From an uncultured Bacteroidia bacterium (GTDB taxonomy: Bacteria; Bacteroidota; Bacteroidia; Bacteroidales; UBA932): 64,000 nucleotides of DNA. The notes below the pieces were generated by a model. The model was not told the DNA's origin, made no database searches, and was given only the letters and a program-made list of their open reading frames with translations. Both the position numbers and the translations under genes were made by a program. Within the stretch, counting starts at the first letter, position 1. Every line of letters starts with the position of its first letter. Shown here in pieces: positions 34,410-42,133 of this stretch. The stretch spans positions 1 to 64,000 of the forward strand of contig CACZXH010000002.1 of assembly GCA_902785065.1 (NCBI GenBank), in the 5' to 3' direction.

Positions 34410-35002
34410 TGTACCGGGTCAACGAAATATTCTATTCCCTGCAGGGAGAAGGGTTCTGGACCGGGACGCCGATGGTGTTCCTGCGCTTCTCCGGCTGCAA
34501 CCTGAAGTGCCCGTTCTGCGATACGGACCACAGCGGATATCGGGAGATGAGCGCGGAGGAAATCGTGACAGAAATCCTTCAGGCTGGAGGAGTTTGCAGG
34601 AGAGTCTGTGTCACCGGCGGCGAGCCTTCGCTGCAGCTGGACGTCGCCCTCGTCGAGGCCCTGCACGCGGCCGGATTCCAGGTCCATGTCGAGACGAATG
34701 GGACCCGTCCCCTGCCGGCAGGCGTGGACTGGGTGACCCTGAGCCCGAAAACCGGCGTGAAAGGCCTCAAAGGCGACGGGACCGTCGTGCTGGAAAGGGC
34801 CGACGAGGTGAAAGTCGTGTATGAGGACGGCATCGACGAGAAATGGGCGGCGTTCCCTGCGGACTGGCATTTCCTGCAGCCCTGTGACACCGGCGACGAA
34901 ACGAAGAACAAGGCCGTATTGGCCGAAACCATAGACCACATACAGCGGCATCCCCTTTGGCGGTTGTCGCTGCAGACACATAAACTATTGGATATCAAAT
35001 GA
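34409..35002 (+). CDS. queE: 7-carboxy-7-deazaguanine synthase QueE (radical SAM)
   Basis: Radical SAM enzyme that contracts 6-carboxytetrahydropterin to the 7-deazaguanine skeleton. The GTG start (34409) overlaps the queD stop (TAGTG). N-terminal NEIFYSLQGEGFWTGTPMVFLRFSGCNLKCPFCDT holds the CxxxxxCxxC-like cluster motif of QueE (C at residues ~30, 34, 37), and VCVTGGEPSLQLD and HVETNGTRPLP are standard radical SAM motifs. 197 residues. With queC and queD it completes the preQ0 branch except GTP cyclohydrolase. Confidence 0.95.
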   Translation: MYRVNEIFYSLQGEGFWTGTPMVFLRFSGCNLKCPFCDTDHSGYREMSAEEIVTEILQAGGVCRRVCVTGGEPSLQLDVALVEALHAAGFQVHVETNGTRPLPAGVDWVTLSPKTGVKGLKGDGTVVLERADEVKVVYEDGIDEKWAAFPADWHFLQPCDTGDETKNKAVLAETIDHIQRHPLWRLSLQTHKLLDIK

Positions 35003-36594
35003 AAAGGAACGAGTACGATGTCATTATCGTCGGCGGCGGCATCACCGGTGCCGGCACGGCGAGGGACTGTGCGATGCGCGGCCTGAAGGTCCTCCTCATC
35101 GAACGGCATGACATCGCCACCGGAGCGACGGGCCGGAACCACGGCCTGCTGCACTCCGGCGCGCGCTATGCCGTGACGGACCAGGAGTCCGCGAACGAGT
35201 GTATCCGCGAGAACATGATCCTCCGCCGGATCGCGTCCCACTGCGTGGACGAGACCGACGGCTTCTTCATCACCCTCCCGGAGGACGACCTCAACTACCA
35301 GGCCAAGTTTGTCGAATCCTGCCTCGCCGCGGGCATCAACGCGGAGATTGTGGACCCGAAGGAGGCCCTCCGGATGGAACCGGCCATGAACCCCGACATT
35401 ATCGGCGCCGTCAAGGTGCCGGACGGCAGCGTGGACCCGTTCCGCCTGTGCGCCGCGAACATGGTGGACGCGAAGCTCCACGGCGCCCAGGTCCTCCTGT
35501 ACACCGAGGTCACCGGCGTCATCAAGGACGGCGACCGCGTCGTGGGCGTGAAGACGTACAATCACCAGACCCACAAGTCCGGCCAGTATTACGCGAACAT
35601 TACCGTCAATGCCGCCGGCATTTGGGGCCAGCGCATCGCGGACCTTGCCGGCGTCAAGATCGGCATGTTCCCGGCCAAGGGCGCCCTCCTGATCTTCGCA
35701 CACCGCGTGAACGGCATCGTCATCAATCGCTGCCGCAAGCCTGCGAACGCCGACATCCTTGTTCCGGGCGATACCGTGTGCATCATCGGCACGACTTCCA
35801 CTAAGATCCCGTTCGAGGAATGTGACGGCGTGCGCGTCACGCCCGAGGAGGTAAACCTTCTTATCGAGGAAGGCGCCAAGCTCGCGCCCGCCCTCGCAAG
35901 CACCCGAATCCTAAGGGCTTACGCCGGCGTCCGTCCGCTGGTCAGCGCGGACAACGATCCCTCCGGCCGCAACATCAGCCGCGGAATCGTCTGCCTGGAC
36001 CATGAGACGCGCGACGGCGTGAAGGGTTTCATTTCCATTACCGGCGGTAAGCTGATGACCTACCGGCTGATGGCCGAGATGGCCACCGACCTGGTGTGCA
36101 AGAAACTCGCCGTGGACAAGGCCTGCGAGACGGCCTCGACTCCCCTGCCGGGGTCCGGCGAAAAGAGCTTCCGCGAGGTGGCCGAGAAAATCTGGGAGAA
36201 TCCGACCACGGTGCAGAAGGCGGCCGCAGGCCGTCTGGGCACCGGCGCCGCCCGCATCCAGTCGGCCGACTCGCTGGACCAGTCCCTCATCTGTGAGTGC
36301 GAGGAAGTGTCCGTGGGCGAGATCAATTCCGCGATCGAGCGGCTGGACGTGAACGGGCTGACGGACCTCCGGCGGAGAACGCGCGTAGGCATGGGCACGT
36401 GCCAGGGCGAGCTCTGCGGCTGCCGGGCAGCCGGCCTGCTCGCCAAGGCGCACGGCTGCGCCGACCGCGCCCGCGCCGACCTGCAGGACTTCATGACCGA
36501 GCGCTGGAAGGGCATGTACCCCATCGGCTGGGGCGACGCCCTCCGCGAAGCGGAATATACGCAGTGGGTCTATAAACACGTATTGGGCGTATGA
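34999..36594 (+). CDS. glpA: Anaerobic glycerol-3-phosphate dehydrogenase subunit A
   Basis: FAD subunit oxidising sn-glycerol-3-phosphate to dihydroxyacetone phosphate. 531 residues: YDVIIVGGGITGAGTARDCAMRGLKVLLIER (FAD), RNHGLLHSGARYAV, the substrate-binding region PDGSVDPFRLC, and a C-terminal BFD-like [2Fe-2S] domain with LICECEEVSVGEI and GMGTCQGELCGCR (residues ~430-480). First of three glp genes with 4-bp overlaps; it also overlaps queE by 4 bp, so deazaguanine and glycerol-phosphate genes share one transcript. Confidence 0.95.
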   Translation: MKRNEYDVIIVGGGITGAGTARDCAMRGLKVLLIERHDIATGATGRNHGLLHSGARYAVTDQESANECIRENMILRRIASHCVDETDGFFITLPEDDLNYQAKFVESCLAAGINAEIVDPKEALRMEPAMNPDIIGAVKVPDGSVDPFRLCAANMVDAKLHGAQVLLYTEVTGVIKDGDRVVGVKTYNHQTHKSGQYYANITVNAAGIWGQRIADLAGVKIGMFPAKGALLIFAHRVNGIVINRCRKPANADILVPGDTVCIIGTTSTKIPFEECDGVRVTPEEVNLLIEEGAKLAPALASTRILRAYAGVRPLVSADNDPSGRNISRGIVCLDHETRDGVKGFISITGGKLMTYRLMAEMATDLVCKKLAVDKACETASTPLPGSGEKSFREVAEKIWENPTTVQKAAAGRLGTGAARIQSADSLDQSLICECEEVSVGEINSAIERLDVNGLTDLRRRTRVGMGTCQGELCGCRAAGLLAKAHGCADRARADLQDFMTERWKGMYPIGWGDALREAEYTQWVYKHVLGV

Positions 36595-37724
36595 GATTCG
36601 ATACTGTGATCATCGGCGGAGGCCTGGCGGGCCTCACCGCAGGCATCAGCCTCCAGGAGGCAGGCCAGAAAGTCGCCATCGTAAGCGCCGGGCAGAATGC
36701 GATGCATTTTTTCTCCGGCAGTTTCGAAGAGGCCGCACCGGTCCGGGAACGGGTTTCGGCCCTGTTCGCCGCGGCCGGCGTACGCACCAACGCCATCGAC
36801 GGACTGCAGCTCATGCCCATGGGCAAGTTCCAGCCCGTTTCCCTGACCCTGGAGGACGTGACCGTCTTCCCGGAGGAACATATCGCCGAAAAGGCGCTTA
36901 TCGTCAATTTCACCGGCTTCCACGACTTCTATTGCACGTTCCTCGCGGAAACGCTGGAGAAGGCCGGCACAGCCTGCCGGATCCGCTTCGTGCGCCTGCC
37001 GGAGATGGAACACCTCCGGACGAGCCCTAGCGAAATGCGCTCGGTAAACATCGCCCGCGTGCTGGACGAATACTGGGAAAAGGCCGTCTCTGATATCCGT
37101 ATTCTGCTCGGGGACGAGGACCTCATCATCCTCCCGCAGGTGTTCGGGCTTAAGGACGCCTCCGTGCTGGACAAGATCAGGACCGCCCTCCCCGCCCGCG
37201 TGGCCTTCGTCGGGACGATGCCCCCATCCGTGCCGGGCATCCGCACCCAAATGCTGCTGAAACGCCGTTTCGAGGTGCTGGGGGGCACCTTCCTGATGGG
37301 TGACGAAGTCACCTCCGCCGCCCTGCACGAGGGCGTCGTCTCCAGTATTACCACCCGGAACCTGGACACGGCCCGGCTCTTCGCCGACCACTTCATCCTC
37401 GCTTCCGGCGGCTACTTCTCCAAAGGTCTCGCCGCTACGCCTACGCAGGTGTACGAGCCCCTGTTCGGACTGGACATCGACTATCCCGCGGAACGGAAAG
37501 ACTGGTACGATGCCGACTTTTTTGCGGAGCAGCCGTTCATGGACTTCGGCGTCAAGACGGACGCTTTACTGCACGCCGTCAAGGACGGCGAACCGGTGAA
37601 GAACCTTTTCTGCATCGGCTCCGTGCTCGGCGGTACCCGGAAAGAGGATTACGGAACGGCGGCCGGGCTCGCCATTCGGACGGCCTTCGCGGTCGTGGAC
37701 ACCATCAAAGGAGGGAACGTATGA
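36591..37724 (+). CDS. glpB: Anaerobic glycerol-3-phosphate dehydrogenase subunit B
   Basis: Flavoprotein subunit of GlpABC that passes electrons toward the membrane subunit. 377 residues; N-terminal FDTVIIGGGLAGLTAGISLQEAGQKVAIVSAGQNAMHFFSG is the FAD-binding region, and the C-terminus FCIGSVLGGTRKEDYGTAAGLAIRTAFAVVD the closing FAD contact. FGVKTDALLH shortly before is also typical of GlpB. Confidence 0.93.
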   Translation: MRFDTVIIGGGLAGLTAGISLQEAGQKVAIVSAGQNAMHFFSGSFEEAAPVRERVSALFAAAGVRTNAIDGLQLMPMGKFQPVSLTLEDVTVFPEEHIAEKALIVNFTGFHDFYCTFLAETLEKAGTACRIRFVRLPEMEHLRTSPSEMRSVNIARVLDEYWEKAVSDIRILLGDEDLIILPQVFGLKDASVLDKIRTALPARVAFVGTMPPSVPGIRTQMLLKRRFEVLGGTFLMGDEVTSAALHEGVVSSITTRNLDTARLFADHFILASGGYFSKGLAATPTQVYEPLFGLDIDYPAERKDWYDADFFAEQPFMDFGVKTDALLHAVKDGEPVKNLFCIGSVLGGTRKEDYGTAAGLAIRTAFAVVDTIKGGNV

Positions 37725-38935
37725 AACTGCAGGAATACACCGCCAGCGCGCATAATTTCGAGGAATGCATGAAATGCACCATCTGCACGGCCTATTGCCC
37801 GGTCGTGCCGGTGAACCCGCGCTACCCCGGCCCCAAGCAGGCCGGCCCTGACGGAGAGCGGCTCCGCCTCAAGGATCCGTACTTCTTCAACCAGGCGCTC
37901 AAGTACTGCCTGAACTGCAAGCGCTGCGAAGTCGTGTGCCCGTCCGGCGTGAAAGTGGCGGACATTATCCAGTCCGCCCGCATCAAGTACGACCACGCGC
38001 AGCCCAAGCTCCGCGACGTCGTGCTGGCGAACACGGATTTCATGGGCAAGCTCGCCCGCCCGTTCGCGCCCATCGTGAACGGAACCACCGCTCTCGGCAT
38101 CACAAAGACAGTCCTGGATGCGACCTTCGCTATCGACAAGCACCGCACTTTCCCGAAGTACAGCGGCCGCAGCTTCGAACGCTGGCTCAAGCGCCGCGCC
38201 AAGGAGCAGGCGAAGTTCGACAAGCAGGTCGCCTACTACCATGGATGCTACGTAAACTACAACTACCCCCGGCTGGGTAAGGATTTCGTGAAGGTGATGA
38301 ACGCCCTTGGCATCGGTGTCCAGTTGCTGGACAAGGAAAAATGCTGCGGCGTAGCCCTCATCGCGAACGGGATGTCCAAGAAAGCGACGAAGAACGCGAA
38401 ACACAACGTGGATGTCATCCAGAAGGCCGTAGACGCCGGACTCAAGGTCCTCACCACTTCCTCCACCTGCGTAATGACCATCCGCGAAGAGTATCCCGGT
38501 CTGTTGCAGGTCGACAACAGCGGCATCAAGGACTCCATCCTCCTCGCCACCCGGTATATTTACCAGTTGATCGAATCCGGCCAGGCGCAGCTCAAGTTCA
38601 AGGAGAACTACCGCGCCCGGATCGCCTACCATATCCCCTGCCATTTGGAGAAACTGGGCTGGGGTATCTTCTCCACCGAACTGCTGAAGATGATCCCCGG
38701 CGTGGAATTCACCCTCCTCGACTCCAACTGCTGCGGCATCTCCGGCACCTACGGCTTCAAGAAAGAGAACTACGAGGCCTCCCAGGCCATCGGCAAGCCC
38801 CTCTTCGACCAGATCAAGTCCGTGAACCCCGACTTCGTCGCCTGCGACTGCGAAACCTGCAAATGGCAGCTCGAGATGTCCACCCCCTACAAGGTCAAGC
38901 ACCCCATCTCCATCCTCGCCGAAGCGCTGGAATAG
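37721..38935 (+). CDS. glpC: Anaerobic glycerol-3-phosphate dehydrogenase subunit C
   Basis: Fe-S subunit that anchors GlpAB and reduces the quinone pool. 404 residues: two 4Fe-4S motifs (CMKCTICTAYCPVVPV and CLNCKRCEVVCPSGV, residues ~14-75) and two CCG domains (YYHGCYVNYNYPR..EKCCGVALIANGM and IPCHLEKLG..DSNCCGISGTYG). Converges tail-to-tail with the XRE gene with only 3 bp between stop codons and no terminator between them. Confidence 0.95.
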   Translation: MKLQEYTASAHNFEECMKCTICTAYCPVVPVNPRYPGPKQAGPDGERLRLKDPYFFNQALKYCLNCKRCEVVCPSGVKVADIIQSARIKYDHAQPKLRDVVLANTDFMGKLARPFAPIVNGTTALGITKTVLDATFAIDKHRTFPKYSGRSFERWLKRRAKEQAKFDKQVAYYHGCYVNYNYPRLGKDFVKVMNALGIGVQLLDKEKCCGVALIANGMSKKATKNAKHNVDVIQKAVDAGLKVLTTSSTCVMTIREEYPGLLQVDNSGIKDSILLATRYIYQLIESGQAQLKFKENYRARIAYHIPCHLEKLGWGIFSTELLKMIPGVEFTLLDSNCCGISGTYGFKKENYEASQAIGKPLFDQIKSVNPDFVACDCETCKWQLEMSTPYKVKHPISILAEALE

Positions 38936-38938
38936 GGA

Positions 38939-39130
38939 TTAATCCAGCGAGAAGATGTCATTGACCGTCTTCCCGAAATAGGCCGATAACTTGAGCGCCA
39001 GTTCCGTGGACGGAATGAACTTCCCGTTCTCGATAGCGTATATGGTTTGTCGGGACACCCCGACTGCATCGGCGAGCTCCTGCTGCGAGATGCGCAGCAC
39101 GGCCCTTTCGACACGGATGTTATTCTTCAT
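38939..39130 (-). CDS. Small XRE-type HTH regulator
   Basis: 63 residues. The whole protein is one HTH_3 domain: ERAVLRISQQELADAVGVSRQTIYAIENGKFIPSTELALKLSAYFGKTVNDIF. The second of two adjacent ATGs (39130) is chosen because AAGGAGGT lies 6 bp before it. It overlaps the end of the membrane-protein gene, a pairing seen in many bacteria where the regulator controls its own operon. Confidence 0.85.
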   Translation of the reverse strand: MKNNIRVERAVLRISQQELADAVGVSRQTIYAIENGKFIPSTELALKLSAYFGKTVNDIFSLD

Positions 39131-39602
39131 CATTGACCTCCTTGTAGTAGCGCGCCAGGCGGATCTTGTACAGGAGCAGATACAAGACAAAGGCTCCGCT
39201 AAACCCGGTCGATTTCAGAAGCGATTTGAAAGACAGAGCCACAATACGGTTGTCTAAGAACACTTCTTCACCAATCACATTCATTGTTGTCAACATACCC
39301 ATAGTCAACATAATCAGGACAAGAAGGATTCTAAACGCAAACATGAAAGCAACCGCCGTCAAGGCCGAGCGCGTACGTAAAAACACGGTAAACTCATCTT
39401 CTTGTCTTTCTCGGGACAACCCGGCAAGGAACAAGCCGATAAAAGATAAAATGACTCCCAATCCAGCATAGGTTTCTCGGTCGCTTTGCCCTTTGATGAA
39501 CAGTAGGCAGCCAACAGCGAAAACAAGGGAAACCCCAACCAGGATCCACCCAATCAACTGACACCGGTGCGGCAACAGATACAGTTTCTTTTGTGTGTTC
39601 AT
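39120..39602 (-). CDS. Four-helix membrane protein paired with an XRE regulator
   Basis: 160 residues with four predicted membrane helices (GWILVGVSLVFAVGCLLFI; LGVILSFIGLFLAGL; VAFMFAFRILLVLIMLTMGML; a final FVLYLLLYKIRLARYY). It resembles DUF2178-type proteins that sit beside small XRE regulators. Function unknown. It has its own promoter with a near-palindromic site (GTAAGTTATACTTTAC) just upstream of the -7 box, which could be the operator of the partner regulator. Codons are less GC-rich than in neighbours. Confidence 0.75.
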   Translation of the reverse strand: MNTQKKLYLLPHRCQLIGWILVGVSLVFAVGCLLFIKGQSDRETYAGLGVILSFIGLFLAGLSRERQEDEFTVFLRTRSALTAVAFMFAFRILLVLIMLTMGMLTTMNVIGEEVFLDNRIVALSFKSLLKSTGFSGAFVLYLLLYKIRLARYYKEVNDEE

Positions 39603-39623
39603 ATCTTGTAAAGTTTAACACCA

Positions 39624-39655
39624 CAAAAGTAAAGTATAACTTACATATTTGCAAA
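39624..39655 (-). promoter_or_regulatory. Promoter of the membrane-protein/XRE operon with a possible operator
   Basis: TTTG (39655-39652), 20-bp spacer, TACTTTTG (39631-39624) on the minus strand. The spacer contains GTAAGTTATACTTTAC, a 16-bp near-palindrome that a dimeric XRE protein could bind. Confidence 0.6.
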
Positions 39656-39683
39656 TAAAATTTACAACTTTCTTTCAGATTCC

Positions 39684-39915
39684 GGGGAGGTCTGAAGCGG
39701 GCGGCGGGAGGCTCCGGCGGATTTCGGCTTTCATCGACCGCGAGCCGCGAGGGAAGGCGCGGTCCCGGAACGGGATGACGGCGTCTGTTTGAGCGCTAGT
39801 TAGGCCCGCCTGCGGGACTAACTGAGCGAGTTCGCCGTCAAGCGCCTTCCCGACACCGTGCGAGCACGATGAAAGACGCATGACGCCGGAGCCCCCGCCG
39901 CCCGCCAGACCTCCC
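39684..39915. repeat. 232-bp composite palindrome
   Basis: Three nested inverted repeats: GGGGAGGTCTG..GCGGGCGGCGGG (39684-39707) with its complement at 39893-39915; TTTCATCG..GGGAAGGCG (39729-39758) with 39843-39876; and an inner GACGGCG / CGCCGTC pair enclosing AGTTAG..CTAACT at the tip. Many stem mismatches are present, as in old structured elements. No ORF. It occupies most of a 456-bp gene-free stretch (39603-40058). Confidence 0.7.
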
Positions 39916-39946
39916 AGCCATTTGTCAGTTAAGTCATATCACCGAG

Positions 39947-40034
39947 TGCGGGTAACGTCCCGAAAACAGGGACGCTACCCGCAATAAGGGCTCAGAATGC
40001 AGGTAACGTCCTCAAAAATGGGACGTCACCCGCA
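39947..40034 (-). terminator. Tandem 37-nt hairpins after the S9 peptidase gene
   Basis: Two related hairpins, 39947-39983 and 39998-40034, 51 bp apart start to start: TGCGGGTAACGTCCC with GGGACGCTACCCGCA, and TGCAGGTAACGTCCT with GGGACGTCACCCGCA; loops of 7 nt are A-rich. They sit 25-110 bp beyond the peptidase stop codon and could end that transcript, although no clear U-tract follows. Confidence 0.5.
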
Positions 40035-40058
40035 TTAAGCGAATGGAACGACGTCCTG

Positions 40059-42089
40059 CTACTCCCCTTTCAGGTACTTGAGCCAGAAGGCGTTGTTTTC
40101 GGCCTGGAAGTGGGCGCCCTGGTAGCCGCGGTAGCCGTGCATGCCGTCGGGGTAGACCATGAAGTCGAAGGAGGCGCCGATCTTGTGGAGGGCGTCGATG
40201 AGCTGGAGGGTGTTCTGGTAGTGGACATTGTCGTCGCCGGTGCCGTGGGTGAGCTTGAGCATCACGGAGCCGTCATCGCCGGGGCGGGCCGGATAGGAGG
40301 CGATGCGGTCCACTGCGCGGGTGCGGGCATAGCCGTCCGGGTTGTCCTCGGGCGTGGACATGAAGCGCTCGGTGTAGTGCGTATCGTAGAGCTTCCAGTC
40401 ATAGACGCCGCCGCCGGCGATGCCGTAGTGGAAGGCTTGCGGAGCCGTCGCCACCAACAAGGCCGTCATGGTGCCGCCGAAGGAGAAGCCCTCGACTCCG
40501 ATCTTGTCTCCCTTCACATACGGCAGGCTCTGGAGGTATTCCGCCCAGGCGACGAAGTCATCGACCTCCACCGTGGAGAGCTGCTTGTAGATGCAGTCCA
40601 GGCCGGCGCGGCCATTGTGGCCCGAGGCGCGGCAGTCGGCGATCAGTTCGATGATGCCGTTCTGCTGGTACCAGGCATAGCGGGTGGGCGCGGTCCAGCG
40701 GTCGGTCACCTGCGGAGAATCAGGACCGCCATAGATGTCCACATGGACGGGATACTGCTTCGCCTGGTCGAAATCCTTCGGGAGCACCATGATGCCCGGA
40801 AGGACAAAGCCCTCATTCTCAATGGTGATTACCTGGCCGAGGGAGTACTTGGAAGCGTCGAAATCCGGACCCTTCTGATCCGCAACGAGCCAATTCTTGG
40901 AGGGCTTGGAAGTCTGATACACACGCAGTTGCGGCGGAACCGCCAGCGAAGAAGTCTGCGCGACGAAATACTTTCCATCCGGGGAGAACTGTACGCCGGC
41001 TACGTTCAGGGATTCGTCCGTCAGGGGGGTAATGACTCCCTTGGGAGAGACTTTGTAGAGAGCCTGACGAATGTGGAGTTCGTCCCGCTGGGCGGTGAAA
41101 TAGACAGAGCCGTCCTTCTCCGCGCGGACCAGGGAGACACGCCAGTTCGGGCCGTCAGTCAGGCGGCGGACCGTGCCGTCATAGCCCAGGAAATAGATCT
41201 GCTGCCAACCCGTCTCGAAGGCGCGGACCATATACAGGCCCTTCTCCGTGAACAGCATGCCCTCGATCCAATCCAGCCAGGTGGGATAATACTCATGGTA
41301 GAGGACGTTCTTGGAACCGTCTACCGGCGACACGGCATACAGGTCCAGGGTGTTCTGGATACGGGGTTCGCGGGCGACGTAGAATGTCCGGGAGTCGTCC
41401 GACCAGAAGGGGATGCCGAAGTACTGGTCCTCCTTCTCGTCGAAATCGGCCCAGACCGTCGACACCCGGCCGGCGAACGCCGCGGGCACATCGACAAAGC
41501 CGATCTTCACGTCCGGGTTCTTCTCCCCCACCTTCGGATAATGGGTCTCGCGGATCTTCCCGTCCTGTCCGAAGGGCGAGTAGATCGGGAACATCGGCAC
41601 TTCCGTGTCGTCGAAATGATAGAAGGCGAGCTTTTTGCTGTCCGGCGACCACCAGAAGGCCCGGTAGCGGGACGGACGGCCGAGGATCTCCTCGTAGTAC
41701 ACCCAAGAGGCGTAGCCGTTCATCACCGTGGCCGTTCCGTCAAAGGTCAGGCGGCATTCCTTCCCGTCAGCGATTGTAACCACATACAGGTCATTGGCAC
41801 GCGTAAAGGCGAGCATCGTGGAATCAGGCGAATACGTGAGGTTCACGGCGCCTTCGGGCCGCAGCGGGAAATCGGAGAACTTCTCCGGCGCTTTCACGCC
41901 CGTCACCTTCGTCCCCTTGGGCATCACCAGCTTGAAGCAGCCATCGTCGGTGTACATTCCGTTGTACGTGAACGCCACTTCCTTGTCGCCCAGCCACTTG
42001 TAGGCATAGGGCATCCGGTTGAACTCCTGGGCGAAAGCGCCGGAGACAAGGGCCGCGAGGACAGTAAAGGTCAGGAATAACTTCTTCAT
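40059..42089 (-). CDS. Secreted S9-family (dipeptidyl-peptidase IV-like) serine peptidase
   Basis: 676 residues with a signal peptide (MKKLFLTFTVLAALVSGAFAQ). The N-terminal beta-propeller (residues ~30-430, with YASWVYYEEILGRPSRYRAFWWSPDSKKLAFYHFD, the DPP4 double-Glu substrate loop) is followed by an alpha/beta-hydrolase domain: VDIYGGPDSPQVTDRW, IGVEGFSFGGTMTALL (catalytic Ser), GDDNVHYQNTLQLID (Asp) and YPDGMHGY (His). It removes Xaa-Pro or Xaa-Ala dipeptides from peptide N-termini in the periplasm. Start taken at 42089, after a REP-like palindrome. Confidence 0.93.
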   Translation of the reverse strand: MKKLFLTFTVLAALVSGAFAQEFNRMPYAYKWLGDKEVAFTYNGMYTDDGCFKLVMPKGTKVTGVKAPEKFSDFPLRPEGAVNLTYSPDSTMLAFTRANDLYVVTIADGKECRLTFDGTATVMNGYASWVYYEEILGRPSRYRAFWWSPDSKKLAFYHFDDTEVPMFPIYSPFGQDGKIRETHYPKVGEKNPDVKIGFVDVPAAFAGRVSTVWADFDEKEDQYFGIPFWSDDSRTFYVAREPRIQNTLDLYAVSPVDGSKNVLYHEYYPTWLDWIEGMLFTEKGLYMVRAFETGWQQIYFLGYDGTVRRLTDGPNWRVSLVRAEKDGSVYFTAQRDELHIRQALYKVSPKGVITPLTDESLNVAGVQFSPDGKYFVAQTSSLAVPPQLRVYQTSKPSKNWLVADQKGPDFDASKYSLGQVITIENEGFVLPGIMVLPKDFDQAKQYPVHVDIYGGPDSPQVTDRWTAPTRYAWYQQNGIIELIADCRASGHNGRAGLDCIYKQLSTVEVDDFVAWAEYLQSLPYVKGDKIGVEGFSFGGTMTALLVATAPQAFHYGIAGGGVYDWKLYDTHYTERFMSTPEDNPDGYARTRAVDRIASYPARPGDDGSVMLKLTHGTGDDNVHYQNTLQLIDALHKIGASFDFMVYPDGMHGYRGYQGAHFQAENNAFWLKYLKGE

Positions 42090-42101
42090 ATCACTTACTA
42101 T

Positions 42102-42130
42102 TAGATTTCTCGACTTCGCTCGAAATGACA
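42102..42130. repeat. REP-like palindrome before the S9 peptidase
   Basis: On the minus strand TGTCATTTCGAG-CGAAGT-CGAGAAATCTA (42130-42102). Same element family as 55005-55032 and the rnpB P3 stem. It lies between the helicase stop codon (42134) and the peptidase start. Confidence 0.65.
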
Positions 42131-42133
42131 AGG

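Noticed and set aside
39791-39830. Integron attC-like site (AGTTAG...CTAACT) in the large palindrome
   Set aside because: Only the tip of a longer nested foldback resembles attC; no integrase, cassette or R-box pair is present.
39947-40034. CRISPR array
   Set aside because: Only two palindromic units without regular spacers and no cas genes.
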